A stretch of 64,000 nucleotides of DNA from Paraspadella gotoi (Eukaryota > Chaetognatha): positions 17,310,278 to 17,374,277 of the forward strand of contig CM119264.1 of assembly GCA_051294375.1 (NCBI GenBank), written 5' to 3'. The translations under genes were made by a program, and so were the position numbers. Positions within the stretch are counted from its first letter, which is position 1. The number at the start of each line of letters is the position of its first letter. The notes under the pieces were generated by a model. The model worked only from the letters and a program-made list of their open reading frames with translations. It searched no databases and was not told the origin of the DNA. Below are positions 23,263-35,410 of this stretch, one piece after another.

Positions 23263-23634
23263 AATCAAACAATAAATATCGTTCTTGTTTGGAAGTCATT
23301 TATATTAAAAAAATTAAAATAACTAAAAGGCCGAACTGCTTAACTGATACTATGCTTTCAGAGCTTTACTCAATAAGTGACTTGTCGGTTAGTCAGCCTG
23401 TCGGCCTGTTCCACTAATGAATTAAACGCTTGTAATTCAGTTATTTGCTACATTACTTTCGTTAATATTTGGCCAATTTATTAAAAAGCGTTCGAACACG
23501 AAAACGTATTTATTGGAACAAAGATCAAGCATATCCTTTATTTAAATTGCATAGAATCTATTTACAATAAAAAAATTACACGAGGGGACAACTTTCTTTC
23601 GTAAACAATCAACGGCTTGCACTTAAGTTAAGTC

Positions 23635-26600
23635 TTAACGGCGTTCCAATCGCAGAGTCGGTGACGATTGAAAAACTGAAAAATTATTCGATAAAAGTTT
23701 GTGTTTCCCTTTCATATTATCGCGTGCAATATTCTGACCTTTGTCCCCTCCTTCCCCTTCCAAATCACGAAGCAAAGTTCCGTAGGTTTTGAAAGAATCC
23801 AATCTGTAAATTTATCATTCCAGCTTCTTGAGTAAATTCAGGCGAAATTAAGTCTCGTATTACTTTAAAAGTGTAATGACCTGATCGTCACTTACGCCGA
23901 TGATTCCCTCAGCGGAAAAGTCGCTTCACCTTCTTCATTGGAGGTCTGTGAATTCGTAGTCACTAACTGGGCGGAGGAATTTGGCGAAGTCAAATCCTCC
24001 GATTCCCCAATCACATCTAAAAAAACGTATCGGCGGTAAAAAAAAATTGTTCGTAATGTATATACTACATTAAATACGCCACGGGCTCATTTTTTTTATT
24101 GACCTTTTGAAGGATCGGAATAATCAGAGGAAGAACCGAGAAGTTGAATTTGTTGAAGCAATTGTTGTTGCCTCATTGAAAATTGGGATTTCGGATTCTG
24201 ATCGTAAACAGAAATTCATATATTGTTTACTATTTATAATGTTTAGACTTGAAAACAAATTTAAGGATGAATCAATTTTTTTGTACGTTCACGTACGAAC
24301 AACGGAGTCCTGACGCCGAAATCTTCTCCCTCTCCTTCCCTTCTGAGACGCGGCGTCGTTTGACTCGCCGTCCACGTGGCCATCGCGACGTCCAACGCCG
24401 GCGCGCCCCCTTCGCAATCCACGGCGCTCCTGTTTGACAAGGAAAGCCAAAAGAGTCATTCCATACTTTGGGCCCCGCTATTTTTTTTTTAACTAAAAAT
24501 AAAGATAAATATTAAAAAAATGTTGAGAAGGAAACAGAAGTTGGGCATTTACCGTGACAGCCTGGCTTCTAAGTCACTTACCAAATCCAACCAACCCTTC
24601 TTCCCATTTCTCTCTCTCTCTCTCTCTCATGATCGTCAAGAAATTTCCTCGTATCCAAACACGATTAATCGAAAAATATTGAAACTTATTTTGCCACTCC
24701 TCATAAAAGTCGCTGGTGTTTCACACTGAATTTTAATGAGGTAAAAAAAAATCCTTAAAAAAAACAAAAGTGAAGAGACAGTGATAACCCGTTAAATATA
24801 GGCAGTCTCAGAGCTTCAGATCAGGCTGAAACACCTATAACTATTACATCTATATATATAAAAGGTGAAAAAAAATGTTTTCAACATTCGTTAACGACCA
24901 TGAGTCATGTTAAGCAACACTATTTTTTACAAGGGCGCTTGGTTGGTTGAGGTTGAGAGCGGATTGAGCCGGTTGAACTCAGAGCTTTTTCGCGTCGAAT
25001 ATGAATCCAACCTTACGTACGTAACTAAACCTCCCATTCTCTCTCTCTCGCTAACGCCTTCTCGAGTCTCGACTCGTAAATATTTGATTTTTTTCCTAAC
25101 CACCGCGCGTTAATATTTAAAATTTTCAATTTTTTTTCTTTCTTCAAACCAGAATAGAAAAACACTTTCTTTTTCCCTCTTCCTCCCGCGTTTTTGCCCA
25201 TTTGTATTCGAGGGGGGAAAAAGTTTTTCGACTTTCGCGTTTCTTCGAGCCGGCGCAAGGCCCAATCTTTTACCCCCACCAGTAAGCCTTCCTTCCTTCA
25301 CCAATTTTTTTTGCGACCGGACGCAAAACGGAATAAACCCATAAAAGAAATAAAAAATAAAAAAAATTTTAAAAAATAAAAAAAAAAAACAATTTTTTTT
25401 CAACTAAGGCGAATTTTATGATTTTTAAAGAAAAAAAATGTATCGGTATCGAAGGCAAAGGCTGCTTAAATCCGGATTTTAAAAATATCCCTGAAACCTT
25501 CACCCAAACCCGCATAAAGACACCGACCTGGGTAGAAAAGTGAGAGTGTTGGCGGCAAAATCCCCAGATGTAGAAACGACGTTCAGGGTTGAGATTTTAG
25601 GAAGAATTGAGGGATTGTATCCTTGAGTTTTGGCCACGGCGATGGCGGCCAATCCTCCCCCGGAAGCCTTTGAGCCCGATGTCATTTGGAGCGGCGATTG
25701 GTAAATGTTTCCGACGGGGCTGTGATTGTTGTTACTGTGAGAGGAAAGAAAGAAAAATTCCGTTAGGTTTTTTTTTTCTTTTAATAATCTCTTCCAACGT
25801 ATCAACTTTATTCCAAACTTTCTGGTGTCAGTTAATAATAAGGTCTTCGTTAGTTAATAAACTTTTAATAACTTTTATTTAATAAACTATAAATAACTTT
25901 TATTTAATAACCTTTTATTGAACTTTTTGGTGTCTATAATAAGGTTGTTTGATCTACCAAAACTTCACCTTTGGTTGCTGCTGCTGACTATACTGCTACT
26001 GAGGCTGTTGTTATTGATGTGATGTGCGGAAGCGACTGCGAGGCCTGAAGGATGCGCCGACCGGTTCCTTCCTTTGTCGCAATAATGCCGGCTCTTGCAA
26101 CAGCAGCAGCAGCAACAACAGAGCCAGTGTGATTTATTAACAACAGTGATCAAAAGTGACAGCAAGGCGGCGACAAGCATAATTCCGCAGACAATGGCAA
26201 CTTCCACGGGACCCAGACTGTGACAAATAAAGAGGGAGAAAGAGAGAGTTTAAAAAAAAAGGGGAGGCCAACGTGCTTTTAAAGGGCGCCGCCCGACAAA
26301 TTAGGCGTAACTCGATTTGTTTACGCGGCTTTTCCGCTCAAGGGCGCTACGAGTGGGGTTAGGGGGCGTGGAGATGTTTAGAAAAGAGTTGGGCCGAAGG
26401 TTGCGAAGATATTCCCTTTGACAGTAGAAAGGATAATCCAGCAAATATAAGAGAGAGGATGAGAGATAGTTAGCAAGTCCGCTAAAAACTATAAATCTTG
26501 AATAAGACTTTAATGACCCTTCCCACCCAAAAAAAAAAAGAAATGAATCCATCAAACAATGAATCGCCTCACCAATAATGTGACCAACAAACCTGACGTC

Positions 26601-29600
26601 AAAGTCCGCGTCAATGTAGTCGTCGCCGTGCATGACGTGTGGACCGTCATAATTGACGTCGTCGCTGGCAGAGTCTTGAACGCGCCCCAGGTCTTTGGCC
26701 ACGGGACGCCACGACACAACCTTGTGGGTTCAATGGTACGAATGGCGCATGATGGTTATTACCTTCATAACGAATTAGTTTTTGATTTAAACCGTATTCA
26801 ATTATTCATAATCCGTCATAATTTGAAAATGAAAAATAGGATACCCAAAATGGAAGATCGCTGGGTAGCACTTTATGATATAACTCCACAAACTCCCCAG
26901 ACCCAGACCGGTCTTATAACTACACTTAATCACCAGCAATGACGTGGGCGAAGAAAAAGAGTTAATAACAAGGTAGTGCAGTACTTGGCGGAAGAGAAGG
27001 AAGATAAATTGAGATATGGCTTCGGTTCGCAGAGAGACGAAAAATAATGGAAAATCGGGGGGGGGGGGGCGTGGGGAAATCGGCTCCTTGCAACAATCCA
27101 ATCCAGGCGCTGTTTTCGTAGAATTGAAAGCGTTTTTTCATCCCTTTTTTTTCTCTCTCTCTCTCACCATTTCTCTTTCGTCCCACTCTTTTCCTCCCTC
27201 CATTATGAATGCTTCGTATGTATAGATTTCTTTTCGCTCTGTGATGAGTTCACGCCTTCCTCTCAACTTGACCCCCGATACAATAAGTTCGACGGAAAGA
27301 GAGAAAGGGAGGAAAAAAAAAAGAAAGGTCGTTAAAAGTAAATGAATTATGATAAAGACAAAGAGGAAGACATATAGAAAAAAGTATACAAGGAGATTAT
27401 AGGGAAATAAATTTTAATAAGAGAGTCGTTAAATGTAAAAAGATTAAAAAACAGAAACAAATCATGAAAAATAGAAAGGAAAAAGAGATTAGTGGAAATG
27501 ACCGAAGAAAAAAAAAAGAAAGGGAAGAAAGTCTTTATTTTAAGACGCAAAAACACATCATAGTTGGAAAAGATAAAGTAAAGTACATAGTAGAGAATAT
27601 TTTATAAAGAAAGGGGGAAAAGTGACTAAGAAAAAGTAAAGATAATATTGGATGGGAACACTGGCAGAGCAGAGCTCAAAAAAGAAAATTCGGTACGTGA
27701 TGGCCTATATAATATTGTATAGGAGGCAAACTTTAAAAAAAGGGTTAATTAACCTGATCCTATTTTAATTTTGTTTTTAACTGTAATCTTGACAAAGCCT
27801 CCGAGATCTACGTATACGCAGAATAGGTGGGTCGGTTTCTTTTGTTTTTTTTTTTACGACGGCTGACGTAAAGGAACACAAAAATTCCAAATTCCAAACA
27901 CATCCTCGAAGAGATAGGCAACCGAAAGAAGAGATAGAGAGAAACCGGAGAAGAGAGACGGAAAATAGTTATTCTCTCGGTCTAGCGCTCGGCGCCAAAG
28001 CGCTTCCATCCTAATTCGCCACATCCCTTTTCCGTCCCGTGAGTTCGACTCCATCCAATATATTAATTCTTTTATATCCTTTTTTTTTCTTTTCCGATTG
28101 GACGGCTCGGCGCTTTTGTACGTGTTTCCGTGTATTCTAAAATTCGAACGCTCAATTTTGGGTATATATGTTTTTTTTAAAAATTTCAAAAAAACAGTAC
28201 ATTGTCCGATATTCCATTTGGAGTCATCTAATTCTTTTCCTACGATTCTATTCACAACATTTTTTTTTGCAGAATTTTTTTTTTTGCGAATTCTTTTAGA
28301 CTTTTTTTCTTTCCCTCTCTTATCTAGAGCTTTCGCCTCCTCCCTTAATTCCTAATTTTCTGGTATTTTTTTCCGCCGCTTTTTTTATCTCGAAGCTCCA
28401 CTTCTTTTATTTCGTATGTTCTTCATTTTAATTTCTTCATTACGCTCGATAATCTTTGTTCCGCTCTTATTTTTTTTTCATGCTTAAATAAGTCTCCTAT
28501 TATTGTTTCTCAAGCATAAGTGCATCATTAAGCAGCGTGAGAGTGGAACTAAATGTTATCAAATTATAAATTTTTTTAGAATTTTTCTCCACTTTCGCTC
28601 GCTGGCTGGGTTTATTTCAAAAATCATACATTCTTCACCGAGACACGTCATCCATTTCGCGCGTTCCGGGACGACTCTCGTCTCAGTCAGACATCTCTCT
28701 TCTCTCTCTCCTCGTTCTGCTCCGTCTATCTCCTCTTCTCTGCTGTCCGTCTCGCCTTCCATCTCGCTCTCTGTCGTCCTTCTTCGATTCATTATTTCTG
28801 CTCTCGTCTGATCACACTAAGACCATTCTCCGTGCTTAGTCGAGCTTCTCTCCGAGACAGGGTCGGTCGGAGCGCCGTCCGATCTCGCACGTCGCGGGTC
28901 TGATCCGTCTTCCGTCTCTTAAAGTCCCCCTGTGTCATGATATTGCGCCCCCTGTTCCTCCATGAACGGTTTCTCGCGGCTTATAATCTAATATTTGATT
29001 GGATTCCTACTTTTTTTTTTTTTTTTTTTTTTTTTTGTTTTCTGCTCCAAGTTTTCCGGGATGACAAGTTTCCGGTTCCTCACTTCCCCTCCCTTCTCGA
29101 AAACCACTCATCTCTATTTTTGACATCGACTTTTCCTCCTTTCCGGTTTTTTTTATTCCTTTTTCCCCATTTCACCCTTTTTTCCCTTCAAACTGATTTT
29201 CCCCCGTCCCTCAATGTCCCAACACCCCCTGCCCCTCTCATCCCACCCCAGTTTCACGGTTTCTGATTTTTCTGCGTTGCATACGACAGACGCCGTTGCG
29301 ACAAGCAAGACAACGGAAGCAGTACAAAGAGCGATTGAGGGACCTGATGACAAATTGTCCGTGACAGCAATGCGTAGAACAAAAGCGCTCCAGGTGAAGA
29401 ACAACCAGTTTCTTGCTATTTAATTAAACTGGCATATGACTGTTATATGATTAAAATATATGGTCAAAATCTTTAAAAAAAAATATTATTTCATTTCAGA
29501 TAACAAAAAAATTCTCCGCTATTTTTTTTCCTTCCCATCCTTGTCATTTTCCAAAGAGAACAAAAACCTTCTGACAACAAAGGTTGCGCTCAACAATCCC

Positions 29601-31032
29601 GGTTTTTTTGTTTTTTTTTAATTTTCATTTCCACCTTGATTATGCAAATGAGGATCAACCTCGGGAACGAATACTCAGTTCGTAAGCTTTTGTCCGTCCT
29701 CGAACAATCATTTACTAACTACATAAATATTTTATAGAGTAAAAAAGATTAACAATTAAACATAGCGTTCACTTCCAGCAAACCTGAGATTCTGGCAGAA
29801 TTTCGATGGTTTTATAGATGAAGTCAAAGTCTTCGTCAATGTTGTCGTCGTCTTGGTCGTCGTCGTCGTCGTCGCCGTTGAAATGACTATGACCGGGATA
29901 TCTTTTCCTCACCACGAGTGAGATCAGGTAACGACGTTCTTCATCGCTGCAAAAAAAGAAAACCACTTTAGGGATTATGTATCTTTACAGATTCGTTGCT
30001 TCAACTATATATAAGTTTGTAAAACAAAAGAATTGTGTTATAACTTGAATTTACCTTTCTTGGTCTTTGACCTTGCCCTGCGCTGCAAAGGCGGGGCCAT
30101 CATTTGGGGTCGGCAGAGTTTTGAGGAGAGACTGACTGATGAAAAGAGTCAACTCCATCTTGTGACCATTTTGTCGAACTCGTTGATAAAGAGCGCCTGG
30201 TATTGAAGAAGGAAAGATAGGAGAGTGACCAATTTTGGGTTAAATATTAAGGTTGAAATTAAATTCTGGGAAAAACGAACAGAAATGGGGCACTCTGGGA
30301 AAAGAGAGCCCAATTTTGAAGGTTTAGTCCAATGTATACTTGTAGTTACTTGTATAGTTGTATACTTTTATGTACAATGATTCATATAATCGTACTGCTT
30401 TACCTTGCGTGGAATGTGAGGTGTAGTTGAGATGCAGGAGATTGTACTGCGTTGCGCTTGAGAGTCCTCCGAGACGCCAAGAAATGTTGTTCCACGATGG
30501 CATCGGATTCGACAAAATCACGCACCTGGGAGTCGTACACAAATTGTCGAGAGAAAATTCTTGCCGTTGTTGGTTTGTTTTTGGGATTGAAATTCGATTT
30601 TTTTTTTAGTTAAAGTTGTTTATTCACATGCAACTTTGAATTTTTATCTTTATTGTAATTCTCGGATGCACCATCGCCATGAAAGATTAAGAGCCACCAC
30701 GGATAGATCACCTAGTGACTTGGGACTGTTATTTAAAAAAATTAACAAACAGGTCACTGCGGACGTCGCCATTAATTACAATATAGTGTTTCAACTGACT
30801 ACCGTTTAAATTTGTAATCCGTGCCCTCTATTAACATTTGTTCCGGTCGAATAAAAGTACTTACGAGAGGAATTTGAATTCCGACGCCGATTCACCGCTG
30901 ACGTCTCCACGAAGAGAGCGTCTTTCTTTGAAAGTGTGGGAAATCTTGGGAGCACTTTGAGGATCGGGGCCGAACTCGGAACGGAGGGCAGAATGTTTGT
31001 CGAGGCGGGCTCTCTCACCGTACCACCGCAGC
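23635..31032 (-). CDS. Ig-superfamily single-pass receptor: membrane-proximal part, TM and cytoplasmic tail
   Basis: There are ten exons in consistent phase: 31032-30865, 30525-30404, 30196-30055, 29946-29784, 26720-26593, 26217-25969, 25719-25528, 24429-24293, 24016-23896, 23803-23635 (TAA at 23637-23635). They encode 529 codons and enter at phase 2 from upstream exons. The first exons look like a divergent Ig or membrane-proximal module (LRWYGERARL; FLSCVILSNP...ISWRLGG). A very acidic loop follows (GDDDDDDQDDD), then a second acidic patch. One transmembrane helix lies at about 246-267 of this part, followed directly by eight consecutive Cys (274-281), probable palmitoylation sites. The ~250-residue tail is Ser/Thr-rich with no recognised domain. 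AATAAA on the minus strand lies at 23542-23537. It probably acts in cell adhesion or guidance at the cell surface; its exact family (side, beat, nectin or kirre type) is not settled. The start lies upstream and is not found. Confidence 0.75.
28995..29036. repeat. Poly(T) run within the Ig-receptor region
   Basis: A ~26-base T run (29010-29035) lies inside a T/C-rich intron between the exons at 29784 and 26720. On the minus strand it is poly(A). Confidence 0.7.
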
Positions 31033-31406
31033 CTGGAAATTCGAATTCGGGAGAGAGGAGGTGGAGGCTCAAAGGAAGAAAGAGAAAAGCGGCGAAGGGG
31101 AAAACAGAGAAAAGAAACAAAGGATTCACACGAAATTTTGTTTGCTTCTGCTTTTTAAATAAGATTTAGTTGATATAATGCCCATATCGAATTGCGGTAG
31201 AGGAACAGAACGAGACGATATTTTATATTTATCTTAACTCGTTGTTTCTTATCTGAAGCGCCATTTTTAACGGTGGTTTCGCATGCCTTAATTTGTTGTT
31301 TTTATTCTAATGGCAATTTTTTTCGTTGTTTTTATCCGAATTTGTTGTTTTTTTTTTTTCATCTAATCGCTAATTTTTCGCTTTTTATGCATTTGGTTTT
31401 TACATC

Positions 31407-32413
31407 CTATGTTTGTCATTGTTTTATCTAAATCGATGAGATCGGTACTCTCCTCTCTCTCTCCTCTCTCACTCGTTCGCGCTCACTTTCTCTTTCACCG
31501 GTGGCACTTCCTGCGAGGTTCGACCCAAACACATGAAGCGTCAAAGTTCGATTGGGTTGATTCACGGAGGAATGGAGGGATCGAGAATGGCGTGGACGCG
31601 GGACCCGCCCCCACTCAGACGTGACGTTAATTTTAAGTACACTAGAAAAAGATTAGAAATGGATTAGTAATTCATTATTTATTAAATCTATGAAAATTTT
31701 ATGTACAAGTCCAACCGAAGTTTAAATCACCCTTTTAGCGCACTTTTCTTTTGCTTTTGGCATACACATAACTTTTTTTCACAAAGACATATAATTTTAA
31801 ATACAGAAAAAATTTAATAATCATAAATAGAACTATATATATAATTATAAAATCCTAGTTCTGCTGGGCAAGGGCCAAAAAAACATACTTGAAATTTAGA
31901 CTAAATGATGCAGTTAAGGACCGTGTTATTCTGCAGGGTGTGTGAGTAGTTTCCCGAGCCTCGCGTGTCCAAGAGCCATATAGATGTTTTGCGGGTGGCC
32001 GCCCCGAGGATTGGCGCGGCATTTCGCACTCGATCGAAAACTCGCGAGCTGGACCCCATGGCCGTTGAGTCGACCATGGTGCCTGGGGTGAGATGAGGAA
32101 AGCGATGGGCAAAAGAGAGTAAAAAGAAAAAAAAAAGAACATCGAGAAAAAAAAGGGTGCGGTTATGTTTAAGGATGATTATTTATTTTTTCAAAAATGA
32201 AAAAGGTTAAAGAACTGGTCGATTGGAGGTTGATCGCATTCTTACCTGAAGAGTCGGAATTTTTGCCCATGGATGTCGTTCGCAGACAATCTGTGAAAAA
32301 AAAAATTAGAGAATGTTAAGGCGAAAAGATTCACAAAGTGAGCAAAGCCTGCAGTCTCTCAACCATGGTTCCATGGCTCCCCTCAACGGCAAAACATTAA
32401 CTCAAGCCTCCGG
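31407..32413. repeat. Left copy of a ~1 kb direct repeat abutting a gap
   Basis: This 1007-bp segment ends exactly at the 25-N gap and is nearly identical to 32439-33467, which starts exactly after the gap. Differences are mainly 1-3 base indels. Two overlapping contig ends that were not merged would give this picture. On the minus strand it carries two exon candidates of the Ig receptor, 32290-32246 and 32082-31889. The first is shifted in frame relative to the right copy by a one-base length difference (45 versus 44 nt). Confidence 0.85.
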
Positions 32414-32438
32414 NNNNNNNNNNNNNNNNNNNNNNNNN
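32414..32438. other. Assembly gap of 25 N
   Basis: Twenty-five unknown bases lie between the two copies of the direct repeat. The same size occurs at 60544-60568, which suggests a fixed placeholder and not a measured distance. Confidence 0.97.
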
Positions 32439-33467
32439 CTATGTTCTGTCACTTTGTTTTATCTAAATCGATGAGATCGGTTACTCTCTCTCTCTCTCTC
32501 TCTCTCTCACTCGTTCGCCTCACTTTCTCTTCACCGGTGGCACTTCCTGCGAGGTTCGACCCAAACACATGAAGCGTCCAAAGTTCGATTGGGTTGATTC
32601 ACGGAGGAATGGAGGGATCGAGAATGGCGTGGACGCGGGACCCGCCCCCACTCAGACGTGACGTTAATTTTAAGTACACTAAGAAAAAGATTAGAAATGG
32701 ATTAGTAATTTATTATTTATTAAATCTATGAAAATTTTATGTACATCAGTCCAACCGAAGTTTTAAATCACCCTTTTAGCACATTTTCTTTTGCTTTTGG
32801 CATTACACCATAACTTTTTTTCACAAAGACATATAAAATTTTAAATAACAGAAAAAATTTAAAGTAAATCATAATGAACTATATATATAATTATAAAATC
32901 CTAGTTCTGCTGCAAGGGCCAAAAAAAAATACTTGAACATTTTAGATCAATGACTGCAGTTAAGGACCTGTTATTCTGCAGGGTGTGGTGAGTAGTTTCC
33001 CGAGCTCCGCGTGTCCAAGAGCCACATATAGATGTTTTGCAGGTGGCCACCCGAGGATTGGCGCGGCATTTCGCACTCGATCGAAAACTCGCGAGCTGGA
33101 CCCCATGCCGCCTGAGGCTCGGACCATGGGTGCCTGGGGTGAGATGAGGAAAGCGATGGGCAAAAAGAGAAGTAAAAAGAAAAAAAAAAGAACATCGAGA
33201 AAAAAAAGGGTGCGGTTATGTTTAAGGATGATTATTTATTTTTTCAAAAATGAAAAAGGTAAAGGAACTAGGTCGATTGGAGGTTGATCGACTTTCTTAC
33301 CTGAGCAGTCGAATTTTTGCCCATGGATGTCGTTCGCAGACAATCTGTGAAAAAAAAAATTAGAGAATGTTAAGGCGAAAGATTCACAAAGTGAGCAAAG
33401 CCTGCAGTCTCTCAACCATGGTTCTCAAATGGTCCATGGTCCCTCAACGGATTAACTCAGCCTCCGG
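32439..33467. repeat. Right copy of the ~1 kb direct repeat
   Basis: This 1029-bp copy starts immediately after the gap. On the minus strand an exon candidate at 33344-33301 reads LSANDIHGQKFDCS, a good match to an Ig F-strand with its cysteine; the left copy breaks this frame. This copy may therefore be the better sequence for that exon. The second exon candidate (about 33133-32990) could not be given a secure frame in either copy. Confidence 0.85.
33301..33344 (-). CDS. Candidate Ig-domain exon (F-strand)
   Basis: This 44-nt stretch lies between a pyrimidine-rich acceptor (ttttttcacag) and a gtaaga donor. One frame gives LSANDIHGQKFDCSG, the typical ...D..G..F.C of an Ig F strand. It fits the minus-strand Ig receptor. 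The next exon could not be resolved because the two assembled copies disagree. Confidence 0.5.
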
Positions 33468-34275
33468 GATAAACAACACTCTCGAGTCTTTGTGCCACGA
33501 GTTACACTACTTTTGCACGGGTATCCATCCTCAACGCTTCAACACTCCGGCGCACGCGCGGCCCAATAAATCAGACGCGCTCGTTTGCGCCTCTCGCGCC
33601 ATTCGCCACGCACGCCTCGTCCCGGGGGCGTCGCCCGCGGCAACGAGTCTTTCACCTTGACGAAAATGAATTTTCAATTCCAAACAATTTGATCGGAGAA
33701 GCGGCCGAACGGAAAATTAAATTTAATCCCTCTCGGTCGCCTATTTTTTATTCTACTTCCGGCCTCTCGCCTCTCGCCTCTCCCTCACTGTTTTTTTTTT
33801 TTTTTTCCCTTGTCTCCCCGTTTTCTCTTTTTCTCTATTTATCTTCCTCCCTTTTTGCGCCCTCCCATCCTCTTTGTCCACATCAGACTGAAAAGGGACT
33901 GTTTTTTCGCGTCATTAAAGCCTCGCTTATCAGTGGAAATGATTTAGATACTTTTAAATTTAAACTTATTAACTAGGGGGCTGGTTTTGTACGCATGGAC
34001 AAATCGAGAAAGAGACTTTCAACGTCGAAGCTGATTGAAATTTTAAAAAGTTTTTACCAAAAAAAAATTCATTATTATAGAATCATCTTATACAAAAGAC
34101 AGCCTTACTAATATGGAAACAAAATAATTATAGAATTGCACCTTGTAATCTGTAAATATGAAGACATTACTGAGCTTGGCGAAGTGTAAATTTTACGAAT
34201 TTTCTCGACTACGAACAACGAACCGTTTTTAAAGGTGATAAATAGAATTAAATCTACAATGTTCCCGACCATCTG

Positions 34276-34279
<4 letters not shown>

Positions 34280-34316
<37 letters not shown>

Positions 34317-34400
34317 CTGCTCTTCTTTTCCTATCTCTTCTTCTCTTTCCTATCTCTCTCTCTCTCTTCTCTAATCTGCTCTCTCTCTTTCTATCTCTTC
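34280..34400. repeat. CT microsatellite and mosaic
   Basis: A CT run of about 32 bp followed by interrupted CT/TTC sequence, intronic to the Ig-receptor model. Confidence 0.85.
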
Positions 34401-35012
34401 GTCCGAGTGACTTACGAATCATTAGACACGAACAATGGATTTTTAGGTCGCTAACTTTCGTCGCTAACTTACGTCGTAATCGAGTTTTTATGACAGAACT
34501 TTAGACATTCTCGATTTTCGGAGATCAGTAGCTGTCTGCATTCCTTCTTCGTCTTAGTTCATTTATTTATGACGGTTATAACAAGATAAAGCCAAATAAA
34601 ATCACATCTTTGAAAATACTCCCATATCTCTTTAAAATTAACTCGCCTCTGTTTAGACTTGTCTGCCTTTTCAGGTTTTCTGATCGGCTCTCGCCGCGTA
34701 TCCTGACGAAGAACGACCTGAAAGATTGGAAAGAATTATTAATTTAAATTTAAACAACAGTTGATAGAAGTAAAAAAAAGGGGGGAAAAAATTACATTTT
34801 GTACGTATATTCAGAAAATAATTAAAAAATTGAGTAAAGATCATGTTTTCTAATATTTGTTTATCGGGGTCAGGGAAAAGCAAATCGCGTGATTCCAAAA
34901 TTTTGCAAAAGGTGAAGACTCCCTTAAACCGCTACGTGTCGTACGCCCACGGAACGCTCCTTCATCGTCACCCTTTCTTTCTAATAACTCATCGTCTTCT
35001 CCCTCCTCTCAC

Positions 35013-35051
35013 GCCAAAAAGGACATCCAATTTTCCCGACGGAACAGCGGC
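35013..35051 (-). CDS. Candidate Ig-domain exon (G-strand)
   Basis: Thirteen phase-0 codons, AAVPSGKLDVLFG, lie between acceptor ctatttccag and donor gtgaga. Joined to the exon ending at 41627 (...SNLRCR, phase 0) it reads as the F-G end of an Ig domain (C-x-A-x-V...LDVLFG). It is short, so some doubt remains. Confidence 0.5.
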
Positions 35052-35298
35052 CTGGAAATAGTCTTACCGCCATTTGTAAACATAAACAAACTTGTAGAAT
35101 CGGGAAAGGACAAGTGGGAGGGAGGGTTGGTGGTGAAAGCGGTGAAAAAAAGAGGAAAGGCGGGGAACTAGAATTGGATGGCGTCAACCTAACTTGTTCA
35201 TGTACAGTTTTGATCATTTTTTCGCAGGGTTTGACGTTTACTGCTCTCTTCGGGAGGAGGAAAAGAAAACTCGAATGATTTTGTTTCGATCGCGGGAG

Positions 35299-35299
<1 letters not shown>

Positions 35300-35392
<93 letters not shown>

Positions 35393-35410
35393 GAGAGCAG
35401 AGAGAGAAAG
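35300..35410. repeat. (GA)n microsatellite
   Basis: A GA run of ~105 bp with a few interruptions. The stretch to 38.2 kb is AT- and purine-rich with no supported exon. Confidence 0.9.

Noticed and set aside
34640-34725. A minus-strand frame beginning VVLRQDTRREP after an acceptor-like site
   Set aside because: The phase fits but no convincing donor or domain match was found.
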